Assembly: GCA_020091685.1 (NCBI GenBank)
Contig: CM034608.1
Span: forward strand, 11,675,046-11,739,045
DNA length: 64,000 nt
Direction: 5' to 3'
From: Lutjanus erythropterus
Lineage: Eukaryota > Chordata > Actinopteri > Lutjaniformes > Lutjanidae
Below the pieces are notes generated by a model that was not told the DNA's origin, searched no databases, and saw only the letters and a program-made list of their open reading frames with translations. Each line of letters begins with the position of its first letter. Position 1 is the stretch's first letter. Made by a program: the position numbers and the translations under genes. This document shows, piece after piece, positions 25,385-36,849 of this stretch.

Positions 25385-28060
25385 AACTGACTCAGCAACA
25401 AGCACAAGTACAGAAGATTACTAGTAAAAGTAAGAAGAGTAAAGAGGGAAAAGTGAAAATTAGTTAGAAAATTGGTTATTAAATTACTCAAAACACTAAT
25501 TACTTTTCATGTAATATTTTTAGTCTGTACGCTAATCATTAAAGTAATAGTAACGCTGAAGTCCTAAATGACACCAATTTAAAAGCCCAGCAGACTTCTA
25601 GCTACAATATAAGCTAATGTTAATGACATTAAAGATTAATATTACACAAAATTAACATAGCTAATGTGAGCTGGCTAACTAGATTTCTACCTACAGCATG
25701 TGCAACTTATTTCAATGTGTTTGCAGTGGTTAGAAGATGAGTTTTTAAAAAGGGGGAGTGTGGACAGCAGTGACCAGGGAAGCAGCGTCTTGTTCTTGGT
25801 TTTGCTCCACCATCAATGCATTATGGTCAAAAGACAGGTGGTGCTTGTTTTTCTTCCAAGCAGCCGGCAGCTTGTAGAAGTGTTCCTTGTGCGCTGCAAG
25901 CTCACTTTGTGTGTCTGCCATTTGATCAGGTAGTGTAACAGTGGAATAAACAGCAAGACTGAATCAACACAGTAAAGTTGTGGGCTGCAAAACCAAAACA
26001 ATGAGCTAAAACACCCTATAAAGAGCTAGTTCTCAGTTACTAACTAGGTGTGCCGCTTTACATGTTATACACGCATTAATGTAAATTAAAGGAAAAATAA
26101 AAGTGTAAAAATATTGACAGGAGCAGCTTTAAGTGATGTTTGCATCACTGGCTGCAGCATTAAACAGGTCTGAGTCTTCAGCAGAAACACAAAGTGGGGG
26201 AGAGTGTTGTGTTTTAGAACACTTGTTTCAAGATAGATGATATTATGGGATTCTCCATTGTTTTTGTTTGCTGTAAGTGTCTAACAGAGCAACACTTCAT
26301 GGCTCTCTTTTAACGGTAGGTTATAGTCATGAGGGTGAGAATATTTTGTTTTAGATGAAATGAAAAAAAAACAAACTAAACAACCAAACACACCTACACA
26401 CACTTTTCCCTGGTGTTCTAAGAATGCAATTAACTGATGAACCGCTGCATTGTTTTTTAATGTCAGCTAGAAAAAATCAAATAGGAAGCAATGCCTGTGC
26501 CTTTATTTTATTCTGTGCCAGCATAACATTGCATCAAACATTCATTACGTGAAGCAACTTTCAATAAGGGCGTCCAAACATGTGGAAACAACCCAAAAAC
26601 TGAGATGGAAAATGGAGCAAATACATAAATCTTTCATCAGCAGGCCAAAAATCAAGGGGGGAAAAAAAGACAAAAGTGGCAGAATAAATAAAAGACAAGA
26701 GACAGAACTGTATACAGACAGCAGGTAGTGATATAAGCTCAGCACAGGAAGATGTATGGAGTCACAGTCAGAGCCATGAGGTGGAGAGAACAGAGGAGGG
26801 CACAGAGAGACAGAGATGCAAGCACAGTAACTGATATAGAGACACGGAGAAGAGAGAGCCAGACGGGTCAGAGATGTTTTAAAGGAAGGAACTTGTAACT
26901 TCTCTGCAGGGAGCGTGTGTGTGTGTAGAGAAAGAGAGAGACAGGATATAGCAGTAAGAGGAGAGCAGACAGTCAGATCTCCTGAGACCCCTGCACAGGG
27001 GAACTGACCTTTACAGGAGCAGAGCTGAAGCAACAGTGTGAGTGAGGGTGTGTGTGTGTATCAACCTGTCATGTTTGATAAAGATATTTCTGCATTCAAA
27101 TGTGTACATGGGATGTTTATACATGTGTGAGGCATGACACAGAGTATATTTATTTGATTTATTTACCTTCAGGTGAAACAACAACCTTTCACTAACCTTA
27201 AGGCTTTTATTGGCAAAATCTAACCACATGGAACTCAAGTTCCAAATCCCTCATCTGCAGTGTCAAAGTCCAGCACATTGACAGCCACCATCCACTCTGA
27301 CCACCTGCCTACAACTACCATGCAGTAATAATAAGGATGCAGCATTTCCTTCAGTGAAGAAAACTACACAGCAGAGTGAAAAACATAGTTAAAATATTTT
27401 CCTTTTTTCAGCAATCTCTGATAAAAAATAATTGGACCAGTTTCTGTCGAAGTGCTTGTGGATGCATTATTCTGTTATGGTTGCGATCTGTTGTGGTTTG
27501 CAGGATAAACATACATCACTCATTCTCATCACTCTTTTTGTTCGGGGGGGGGCGGGGGTTGTTTTTTACTCTTCAATTATGCTGTGGAAAATGTATTTTA
27601 AAAAGTCAAACTCTTGGCTCATAAACCTTGAATGGGTCAACTTCCTGCTGATTTTTTTTTTTTTATCAAATTGCATTTTTTGCAGCTCACATAGCAAAAT
27701 TAAAACAAACATTAAACAAATAATCACGAGCAAAGAATAATAAAAATACAAATAAATAAAAGCAAATAAAAATGCAAAAATGAAATCATAGTTATAATAC
27801 AACAATAAAATGAAAGGTATTAGAATTAAGTAAAAAGATCACAGAGAAATAGAGTAACAAAAAACCGTGACTAAAGCTTAAAAGACCAAGGTTATAACAT
27901 TACCCCCAAATTGACGTTTAAAAGGCAGAATAAAAAGATAAGGCTTTACTTATTATCAGTAGGTATTTTTTAGTTTTACATTTTGAAGCTCTTAAGACAT
28001 TTGTTCAAAGTTGTGAATTCTTGTCTGGGACAAGGGTGTTTTCTGGAACATGACTGCATG
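25385..28060. other. Unassigned; purine-rich stretch and a G-run
   Basis: 26730-26960 is rich in GAGACAGAGA words, explaining the 162-codon Leu/Ser-rich minus-strand frame at 26545-27033, which is not a gene. A G-rich run (G9-C-G5) sits at about 27544-27558. 27700-27860 is very A-rich. Confidence 0.5.
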
Positions 28061-28067
28061 TGAAAAA

Positions 28068-28080
28068 GGGGGGGGGGGGG
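28068..28080 (+). repeat. Poly(G) run
   Basis: Thirteen consecutive G, unusual in AT-rich DNA. A second G-run lies about 520 bases upstream on the same strand. Confidence 0.95.
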
Positions 28081-28084
28081 CTCC

Positions 28085-29455
28085 AGTAGTAAGAGTGAGG
28101 TTGCATGTTATCTGTATATCCCCTGTTCCATTTCTGCAGATTTTTCGTACAGTTTGTGCGTTGCCTGGTAAATTTTATCATATAAAGTTTTCTTTTCATA
28201 TTACAACAGAATCTCATTATTCGGTGATGATGCATAGTGGGAAGACAGCTGCAAAGACTAAGGTTATTTCCGTGATTTGGTGAGTCACGGTGCACCCCAG
28301 TGGGAGGAAATGTGCGGTAGAGGGTGTGGCAATGCCAATCCAGCAGCGTACTGCAATCTTGGTGCCAGAAGTGACTGCTCACAGTCTGCTGCCTGCCAAA
28401 GCATGTCAATAACTCAGCACACACTTGGTCCATAGTCTTATTCTGGACACTTTATTTGGTCAAATCACATCCAAACAATCCTCTTTATGTTCTTCTATGT
28501 CTTTCGACCAGCTGACGTGCGATCATGCAGGCGAAAAGTTTTAATGATCTGATTATAGTAATAATGCCAGCCAGACCAATAAAAGATTCTTACTAGCTCT
28601 GCAATCCGTGACAGTTGGTAAGTATAGCCTCTACTTAAGGCCTTTTCTTTACTTTGTGACTCTCTTTACAGCCATCTGAAGGCAGCAGGTGTCTGTTCCA
28701 TCTGCAGTCTCTAATGAGAGTGATGTCACTGTCAAACCACAATAAAGTTCGGCAGATCCAGTGGTTACATTTTGTGCCACAATCACCAAACTGTTGCAAA
28801 ACGACCACAAAAACTTCCATACTCGTGTGGACTAACCCTACCGGTGAGTTATGGTTTATTATTCTACACAGTTTCTGCTGCAAATCCACAGCCGGGTTGG
28901 AGACAGACAGTTTGAAAAAGTTCACACAGTTCTATGAAAAACTGTGGATTAATAAAAACTTCTCCATCCATTAATAACTCCCCCAGGAGAGTCCGTTCCT
29001 GCCAGTCCTCCTCTGATGTCTCCATCCAGAAATAACAAATATCAAAAGCTAGACAGAATTTCATCGCATTCTGGGGATCATTGTGTTGATAAATAAAACT
29101 TTGCTTGGTTACACACAGAAAACATGATTACCATATATCTTCAACATCTCCAGAAAACTGAATTCAACTTAAAAGGAGTCGCAGGTATTTTTTCTGTTCC
29201 CACCCTGCATTCAAATGCTCCAGAGGTGCTGACAGGTGCTGAATGTGAGGACAGGATGGACAAGGATTCACATTTACAGTATCTAAATACATCATTAACA
29301 ACATGTTGAACCAGAGGAGTACTCTCAATATAGTGCAGATCTCTGCCTGGCAATGGGAAAAGAATATTTTAATGTCATCACCAGCATTTTGATGAGTAAC
29401 TGTATGTTTATTGTTTGTTTTGTCAGTAACTGTAACACATTAAAATGGCATATAT
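28085..29455. other. Unassigned; possible old interspersed repeat
   Basis: 28670-29060 has the look of a dispersed teleost repeat, but I have no second copy in the window to prove it. The 142-codon minus-strand frame at 28005-28433 includes the poly(G) run as a Pro block and has no domain. No gene supported. Confidence 0.35.
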
Positions 29456-29459
29456 TTTG

Positions 29460-29680
29460 TAATTAGCATATGAATTCTTGAGGTATGGCCAAAAATGTGT
29501 GTGAGGTCACCGTGACCTTTGACCACCAAAATCTAATCAGTTCATCCTTGAGTGCAAGTGGACGTTTGTACCAAATTTGAGGAAATTCCTTCTACGCATT
29601 CCTGAAATACTGCATTAACAAGAATGGCTGTCACTGGTATGAAGGCATAAAAACAGGATTTTTCAAAATTTATGAATCAC
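29460..29680 (+). mobile_element. Interspersed repeat carrying nuclear-receptor sites
   Basis: The block GTGACCTTTGACCACC followed by AAAATCTAATCAGTTCATCC and CCAAATTTGAGGAAATTCC resembles a repeat I associate with many teleost genomes; no search was made and no second copy is in this window. It holds AGGTCACCGTGACCT (29504-29518), a perfect palindromic estrogen-response-element consensus, overlapping TGACCTTTGACCA (29513-29525), a DR1-type site on the minus strand. Confidence 0.55.
29504..29525. promoter_or_regulatory. Perfect ERE palindrome overlapping a DR1 site
   Basis: Half-sites AGGTCA and TGACCT separated by CCG form the inverted repeat with 3-base spacer that estrogen receptors bind. 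The right half-site is shared with a TGACCT-T-TGACCA direct repeat (DR1, the class used by RXR heterodimers and HNF4). Sequence match is certain; binding or use in vivo is unknown. Confidence 0.5.
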
Positions 29681-29747
29681 AGAGGCCCGTCAGCACACAA
29701 TGAATGTGCACAAAAAAATTGGCTCATGGATTAGCTGTGGACAAGCT

Positions 29748-29748
<1 letters not shown>

Positions 29749-29778
<30 letters not shown>
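29749..29778. repeat. (CA)15 microsatellite
   Basis: Fifteen uninterrupted CA units between the two interspersed repeats at 29460 and 29866. Confidence 0.98.
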
Positions 29779-29779
<1 letters not shown>

Positions 29780-29865
29780 GCGTTTGCATGATACCCTCTG
29801 GGCTTACACCTGGTGGAGATAATAAGACACCACATAGTAAGTGCTAATCAGCCCATATGTGTTTA

Positions 29866-30205
29866 AGGGATAGTTAGCCAAAAATGAAAATTCAGTCATT
29901 ATCTACACACCCTCGTGTCAATTTAAGGTCAGGTTTAGTTTTTTAGTTCACAAAACACTGCTTGAGTTTCACAGGAAGACAGTGTTGCAGAATCTCTTTA
30001 AGTGAATGGTGACCAGCTTCAAAACAAAACAACAACCAAAAAAACAAAACTAAAATGCCTCAATACTGCCCATCTGTTGTAATCCAAGTCTCCTAAAGCC
30101 CAGTATGCCAAGTTGACTTAAAAGACATCATTTTTACACCATGTTTTTAGCCCAAATCTTCACTGTAGATCCGAAGCCTGGAGCTCATGTGCACATGCAC
30201 CTCAT
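29866..30205 (+). mobile_element. Teleost interspersed repeat (unclassified)
   Basis: Begins GGGATAGTTAGCCAAAAATG followed by AAAATTCAGTCATTATCTAC, with later landmarks GTAATCCAAGTCTCC (30080-30094) and CATCATTTTTACACC (30126-30140). I associate this order of words with a repeat found throughout percomorph genomes, but cannot name the family or verify it. Non-coding. Confidence 0.5.
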
Positions 30206-30209
30206 CTGA

Positions 30210-31915
30210 AGTAGGTGTGTGTGGTGTGATGGTGTGCACACACAATTGAACTTTTGGATCATATGGATCATACTGTTTACGCTGCTCTAATATTGTTTCC
30301 ATGCATGGTTGTCATTTATAGAGAATAACAGAAATTTTAGAAGTGGATAGCGAAGGGAAAGTCAGATGCCACCAAATCCACAAGTAGTGAATCCTTTACT
30401 GAACAAAATTTACTTAAAATCACAGGTTTTGGCAGCTTGTATCTGTTAAATTTCACATTCATGTAACAAATTGTCTCATAAATTTGTCATAAACGTATGA
30501 ACTACATGTAGATTCCAGAGACAACGTGTTTTGTACGTTGGTGAGCTACCTTGCTGCATGTTGTGCGCAACAGAGCTGTCATGTTTTGAAACAATTATTC
30601 ATGCCTGTTCCTGTGTGTGACATATTTCCCATTTGTTCGCGCACACTTCAGTAAGTCCTTAACCTTTCTGTGTGTGTGTGTGTGAGCACGAGAGCATGTA
30701 ATAGCACCTCTCGTGCATGCCATAGTGTGTCTTTTCATTCCTGTGTCGACTCTCTCTGACCTGAGGCGAGGACAGTAAATTGGCACAGTGCAGTGTTTTG
30801 AGGAGTATGAATCGAGGTGAGGCCCCTGTGACAGACTCTTGTTTTCAAACTAAAACTTTCAAAGATAATTGAATAAAACTCAAACCATAGATCAAGGGAT
30901 TTTCAGTCTGATATTTTCAGAGGAAAAACTACGTTTAAAAGATTTCAAGATAGTCTTGTTGTCACTAACACTTCTCTGCAGTCATATATTAAAAGAGGTT
31001 ATTCACTGTCAGAAGAACCTGCATACTGATAGAAAAGTGAAAACCAAGATGATTAGCTTTCAGCCTTTATCTCTGTGGAGTTGCATATCTTCCCCACGCT
31101 CATGTCAGATTAACTCCAGGTTTTCTGGTTTACTGAAAGACTGCAGACACACTACTGACAAATCTCCAGTTTCCTCTGACTTGTTTGATTTCATACAGCA
31201 GTTTACAAGTGCATTTGAATACAGCTAGTGTCTGACTATGACTTGTGGTGAAGTACAAACCTGTTCGTGTTGTTTCTCTGCCCTCTGCCCTGTACACCCT
31301 AGAAAAGCCTCCAGCACCCCCTCAGGCAAATCATCCCGGAGCCTAGAAGCTCCAAGAGCAAAGACTACAGGATGTTACCTGTGGGAACAAAAATATCAGA
31401 ACAAACACAACCAAGAAAACTGAACAGGTGTTGGAGTTGTACTTCAAACACATACTTAAAGACTTGATATTGTTAAAGGTCACTTAACTCATAGAGAGTC
31501 CTGCCATAGTTTTTGATATGAACAGAACTCAGAAAGGCACTTTAAGAGTAGGCTGCAACAATTAAGATCAGTTTAACCTAAGATCACTTCTAATCCAAGT
31601 GTAGCAGAACTAGCTTTAAAACAAGGTAAATCCAGATTCAACATTAAGCAGAGCTCTGTTGCACAATTTAAAAACTAATCTCAGTCTAGTAAATCGAAGA
31701 TTTACTGATTAAAAACAAAATTAAGTAGAGTTTAATCAGTATGGAGGTAAGCCCACTTCCTTACCAGAGTTTTTAAAGACATTTAAAAGGGTATTATCAG
31801 GAGTAAGTCTAAAAGAGGCAGGAAATCATTAACTTTCAGCTGCTCCATATTCCTTAACACTACATAAAAATTAGTATAACATTATAGTTTTCTGAATAGC
31901 TTCAAAGTACATTTA
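30210..31915. other. Unassigned AT-rich sequence
   Basis: Contains a short TG run at 30668-30684 and a frame of 119 codons (30869-31228) with no domain. From 31540 to 31800 TTTAA- and AGATT-rich words recur, possibly an eroded repeat. No gene supported. Confidence 0.45.
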
Positions 31916-31919
31916 AAAG

Positions 31920-32265
31920 TTTTCTCACTTGCTAAATTTAACAAAATGTTAAATTGTTTGCCAGCTAGCTAAAACATTTTTAAAAACTTATACTGCTTGC
32001 ACTAGCAAAAAAGTTGACAAAATTTACATTTACAGTGTACTAGCTGACTAAAAAGTTATAAAGATTGCTACATATATAAAAATGAAAAAACTCATGTTGT
32101 ATGCTAGCTAGCATAAAGTTAACAAAACATTAAAATGTTTGTTAGCTAGATAAAGATGCATTTTTAAAAATGCTTGCGCTAGCTGAAAAGTTAACAAAAG
32201 ATGCATTGTTTGCTAGCTAGCTAAAAGTTTTGAAAAACAAAAACAAACAGCTAGCTAACAGCACA
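31920..32265. repeat. Degenerate tandem array with GCTAGCTA core
   Basis: Units of roughly 60-75 bases share GCTAGCTA followed by AAAGTT and AACAAAA: 31964-31990, 32103-32127, 32178-32200 and 32213-32230. Between them are eroded versions (GCACTAGCAAAAAAGTTGAC near 31999). NheI-like GCTAGC palindromes recur. Confidence 0.55.
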
Positions 32266-32269
32266 GTCC

Positions 32270-33865
32270 TTTAGCCTAGTTAGCCTACTCGTGATGACTC
32301 AGATCTAATTTCTCCTTTGAGAAAACTTGATGGCTGAATTTTCAATTGGAGTGAAAGGAAGAAGAGACACGTCATAAAACTGGTTAAGTCTGTCCTTTAA
32401 CTTTCTTCAAGGAACTTAATTAGTTTTCTTAGTCCATCTAAAAACAGCTATTTAAAAGGTTTCCCAAGGTTTAATGATAATGTTGGATCATGTTAAAGTG
32501 GAGTGTAAAGATTTGGAGCAACATAATTAAAATGTAATCTAGGTTTGGGGTAAACACTAAACTGAAGTTTAAAGAGAAGTTTAAATTCAATCCTTCAATC
32601 TTAAGCTAGCCTAAATGTTTAGTGCAATAGTTTAAAGTTGATCTATGATTTAATCAGGTTTAAAAATTAATCCTTCTTAGTGCTACCCAGTCTAAATGAG
32701 CAATTTAATATGGCCATATGTATAAAAACAGAAACTACACAGTGTGGGTAGGAGCAGACAAGTTGGAGAAAAGAAAAAAAACAGTTGTGAGACTAACACT
32801 CTTACAACAAACAAAAAGACACACAAACAACTAGAACTGATAGAACTGAGCTAATTACACAAACTGCAAGCAGAACAAAACCCACAATATGATGATGATG
32901 TAAGTAAATCCTTCAAATATAACTGCTGGGTGCTGTAAAATCAATATATATGCAGTATAGATTTGTATAATTCCTGGTGTCAATTAATGTAGAAGATATG
33001 TTTTCCAGTGCATCTCATTATAGAATCTAATTCCTTGAGATTCCTTTGGATTAGTCTCTGTATACTTTTCCTCTAGGGTTAGTAAATAAACATGCCAATG
33101 TATCTTGGAGATCTCTTAATTAAGGCCCAATTTGCTTTGCAGGGCATATTTTAAAGCGTCTGTAGAAATTATCACAAAACTAAGAAAGTGACAATTTTTC
33201 ACCTAACAAGGAAAACAGTTTTAATAATGTTTGTTTGTTTGCATTATTTCTCCCATACATAAATGCTCTTTCTGATATTTCAAATTATTAGCTCCAGTGT
33301 GTTGAAACTACCAAAAACTTTTCTTCTGATGGTCAACTTACACAGTTTATTCCAGTCTGTGACAGCAGGACTGGTATTGTGTTTTCACCCTGTGAGTGCG
33401 TGTGTGCCGTCATGGCAAAATGTGGTTGTGGAGGTTTTGAGTACTTTGCCAGGTGTTTATATTTGTCTGTCTATGGACAAATTTTGTCAACATGATAGCA
33501 TCATCATACAAGATGCATTCATGAAACTTTACATGTTTGTAGATGATCCGATCCATGAGGGCTAAGTACTCATATAATAATGAAGTAATGACTATTGAGT
33601 ACTGATTCTGAATGTCTGAATGTCAACATGTTGATGGTCATTATGGCTGGTCTGATGGTCAGATGGTTTGTCAGTATATTTTGACAATTTTTGTTGTATT
33701 TTCACCAGCTGGCACAAAATAAGTGAATTATATCATATTGTCAACAATAATAAAAGATCCATCATGTTTCTAGGTTATATCAGAATCATTCTGATGGTGG
33801 GACAGTTTTTGCTTTTGCAAGCTTTAAAGTTTGAGATTTCATTACAACGCCTAACATTGTCTGTC
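32270..33865. other. Unassigned AT-rich sequence
   Basis: 32500-32720 is rich in GTTTAAA words. A 100-codon frame at 33263-33565 lacks any domain. No gene supported. Confidence 0.45.
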
Positions 33866-33870
33866 AAGTA

Positions 33871-34000
33871 GTGGACAGTAACGTACATTTACTTGAGTAC
33901 TGTACTTAAGTACATTTTTTGAGTATCTGTACTTGAGTATTTGTTTTTGAAACTTCTGACTTTCACTCCACCATTTCAAAGACAAATATTGTACTTTCAC
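33871..34000 (+). repeat. Interspersed repeat, copy 1 of a local pair
   Basis: GTGGACAGTAACG then GAGTACTGTACTTAAGTA and AACTTCTGACTTTCACTCC, ending near TTTCACTACACATTTCT. The same word order recurs 713 bases downstream at 34584-34715. The run of TACTTGAGTA/TACTTAAGTA palindromes resembles a short repeat I associate with teleost genomes. Confidence 0.75.
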
Positions 34001-34004
34001 TACA

Positions 34005-34580
34005 CATTTCTAGGAAGGTTGTTGTTACTTTTGACTGAGCACATCGTTGAAGTCAGCTGTTGTTTTTCTTTTCTAAAATGCAATTGGTCACCTGCTGTGT
34101 TCTCACAGAAAGAAACCAATCACAGTAGCTCCTCTCAAATGGGACTGATGTAGCAAAATCGTCCAGGCGCACTAACAAGCACAAGCAAGCTCTCCTCTTT
34201 CATTCAAACAAAAAGCGTGTGATGGTGTCGGGAGAAAGACTAAATTAAATCTCAAGATGTTATTATAATTATTCATTATTCAGGTAGCTTTTAAAGTTGT
34301 ATTGTTTTTATTGGGGTGAAAAAATACAGCATAATTCATGTATATACTGCCTCTGAAGACAGAAAGAAATCTCAGTTATTTAACAGACTTGGAGAACTTC
34401 TTCAGTTATCTTCAATCTGCTTGATGATGTGATTTTAATACAGTTACATCAGAAAATGACAATAGTTGTCCTTTTGTTTTTGACTGTATTTCTATGCTGA
34501 AGTTTTTATAGGTGTTTCTATAGGCTTTGTGTAGCAGAGTGGTTCTACAAGCAGGTCAGTGCATCATTAGATGGTATCCA
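34005..34580. other. Unassigned sequence between the paired repeats
   Basis: A possible composite: the two flanking copies run in the same direction. The segment holds an inverted and a direct CCAAT-like word (CAATTGGTC near 34080, ACCAATCAC near 34115) but no gene. Confidence 0.4.
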
Positions 34581-34583
34581 GTG

Positions 34584-34715
34584 GTGGACAGTAATGAAGT
34601 ACATTTGCTTGAGTACTGTACTTAAGTATATTTTTGAGTATCTGTACTTTACTTGAGTATTGTTTTTTTAAACTTCTGACTTTCACTCCACTACATTTCA
34701 AAGACAAATATTGTA
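34584..34715 (+). repeat. Interspersed repeat, copy 2 of a local pair
   Basis: GTGGACAGTAATGAAGTACA, GAGTACTGTACTTAAGTATA and CTTCTGACTTTCACTCCAC match 33871-34000 in the same orientation. This copy keeps AAGTACATTT and CTACATTTCAAAG where copy 1 has small deletions, so the two have decayed independently. Confidence 0.75.
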
Positions 34716-34719
34716 TTGC

Positions 34720-35580
34720 AAATATGCATGTGTTATAATTGCAACACATGCAAAATATGCAACTTTCACAATAAAGGCACAAAAATACTTTGGTAGTTTT
34801 ATGTAGAAAAAGTACTTGGTTAGGTTTAGAAAAGTATGTATGTTACATTTAAGTATGTAACGTTAGTTAAAAAGAACACACACACATGCATGCACACATA
34901 AACAAAGACTGTTTTGGGCTGACTACCAGCCGCTTCTGCTCTCCTTTAAGGCTGCATCTTTTCAAGCATTCACAAACACGCACACTCAGACACACACACT
35001 AAGCTAATCTATTTCTGATGGATTGTAATACTGAGGTCAGGCCGTGTCTGTGCTTCTTCATCAGCTTGTTAAATCTCACTCCGCAACACATTCAGCATTT
35101 AAACACTTTATGATAATTAGGCTTCCTGCTGAAAACAGCCAATCCTGACTGACCTGCATTATTGCCATTTTGAACTCACTTAGTTAAAAACAGAGAGCAC
35201 ATGTCAGACTCTAAATGTTCTTCAAAGGGTTCTTTTGAAACCACAATGTAGGAGGAAAAATCCCATTGACATCACAGGGCTGAACTCATAATGTTGGGTT
35301 TATAGTTGTTAAAATGACTGTCAAGATGACTTTAACTTTTCTGAAAATCCTTCAGGCAAGGCTTCCAGACCACCATGGCGGCCACTGACACAGCAGCCTG
35401 CAGAAATCAGGAATGGTGCAAGCCTTTTCTTCATATTACCAGCGACACAGCTACAAAACGACCAAACATGGTCAGCTACATTGTCACAGAGTTCTCAGTG
35501 AAGTTCTGCTTAGAGCTCATGGATCATTGAGATGCATTTTTTTTGTGCTGATGTCCTATGATGTGCGCTGTCCGAAAGTC
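34720..35580. other. Unassigned sequence
   Basis: CA-rich words at 34875-34910 and 34980-35000 are short, interrupted microsatellites. No gene supported. Confidence 0.45.
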
Positions 35581-35589
35581 GCAAGAGCA

Positions 35590-36500
35590 TTTCTCCCCCA
35601 TTTAGCAGAATGATAATGTGTGCAGCCAGACCTTTCTCTAGAGGGGACACAGGACAGGAGATCTACAGGTCTAAACTAGTTTCCTTTTTTGTTTGCTGTC
35701 AGAATTTCTGTCATCGCAAGTGTCAAGACTCCTGCCTTGGAGGACGATCCCACTTGTGAAATTTTTCCCAAGGTAACTTCCATTTTTCCTTGCCCACTGG
35801 AAGTTAATGATGAAACAGTTTTTGTTTTGTTTGTTTTACTTTTATGATTTCTGTTGTTCTGCAGGAATTTGGCCATTTTGATGCCAGGGCTTGCCTCCTC
35901 ACATGAATCGAAATGTGTGCCCCCCAGCACTATTTTCCAGGAGCGCCATACAAGTATCTGAGGCTTTGCACCATCCGAAACATTTGGGATTGGTTTACAG
36001 AAACAGAAAGAAGCAAATATATATATATATATATATTTTTTCCCATTGAGCAGAATGATAATGTGTGCAGCTAGACTTTTCTCCTGAGGGGACACAGAAC
36101 TCTGAAGATCTGCAGGTCTGGCCAGGTGACACTAGATTTATTTTTTGTTTGCTGTTAGAATTCTGAAGAGATTCCCTCTTGTGCATTTCTTCCCAAGGGA
36201 ACTTCTTTTCTTCCTTGCCCACAGAAAGGTGGTGCCTTGATACATAGGGGTTTTTTTGTTTGTCTATTTCTTGTTTTGCTCTCATGATATATGTTGCTCA
36301 TCTCCTTATGTGTAAATGGTCAATCAAAATGGGTTACAACCAAGACTATATTGCAGAGGAATCATTGCTGGCATCATTTCCACCAAGAATGATTGTGATT
36401 GGTTGCTCAAAAAAGTTTGAGCATTTTTTTTTTACCCACTTAACAGAATGATAATGCTTGCAAACAAAGATTTCCCCAGTGGTGACACAGGACTGGCCCG
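35590..36500 (+). repeat. Three diverged tandem units of an unknown repeat
   Basis: GCAGAATGATAATGTGTGCAG (35605-35625) recurs with one change at about 36050 and in more decayed form at about 36443. Units 1 and 2 then share GGGGACACAG, GATCT.CAGGTCT, TTTTTTGTTTGCTGT.AGAATT, TTCCCAAGG.AACTTC and CCTTGCCCAC in the same order. Spacing is about 445 and 393 bases. An (AT)n run of about 20 bases (near 36016-36037) sits just before unit 2. No protein is encoded. Confidence 0.7.
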
Positions 36501-36604
36501 AGTGCTTTGTCCATTCTGGAGAAAAGTCTGACTGAACACATTATTGTTCTGCTAAAGGGGAAAAACAGGTGTCTTGACAGTAACAATAACAGACATCAGA
36601 ACAG

Positions 36605-36810
36605 TTAAACAAAAATGAAATGTAGTCTTGCCCTAGCCAGACCTGCAAATCTCCAGAGCCCTGTTTTCATCTCTGAATCACCTAAGATGGACCCTCTTCT
36701 GACAGTTGTCCTGATAGCACCAAGAATATAGTTTTTTGTCCCCCCCTGGAGGAAGGTCTGGCTGCCAGTATCTAGTCTCGTATAGGCAGACTTGCAGATC
36801 TCCAAAAATA
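36605..36810. mobile_element. Short repeat with internal direct and inverted copies
   Basis: TAGTCTTGCCCTAGCCAGAC near 36625-36644 continues CTGCAAATCTCC, and TAGTCTCGTATAGGCAGACT near 36774-36793 continues TGCAGATCTCC: a direct repeat at the two ends. The reverse complement of the same motif lies in the tandem units upstream (GATCTGCAGGTCTGGCCAGG near 36109). It is probably a non-autonomous DNA transposon related to the units at 35.6-36.5 kb. Confidence 0.5.
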
Positions 36811-36849
36811 TTTATGTCTTAGCTCCGCTTACAAGCATAGCAGAATGGT

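Noticed and set aside
26545..27033. 162-codon minus-strand open frame, the longest in the window
   Set aside because: It is the complement of a GAGACAGAGA-rich tract; its Leu/Ser/Cys-rich composition follows from that bias, not from a membrane protein.
28005..28433. 142-codon minus-strand frame with a Pro block
   Set aside because: The Pro codons are the poly(G) run read on the other strand; no domain elsewhere.
35676..36285. 139- and 96-codon minus-strand frames with Ile/Tyr repeats
   Set aside because: They lie across the (AT)n run and the tandem repeat units and merely shadow them.
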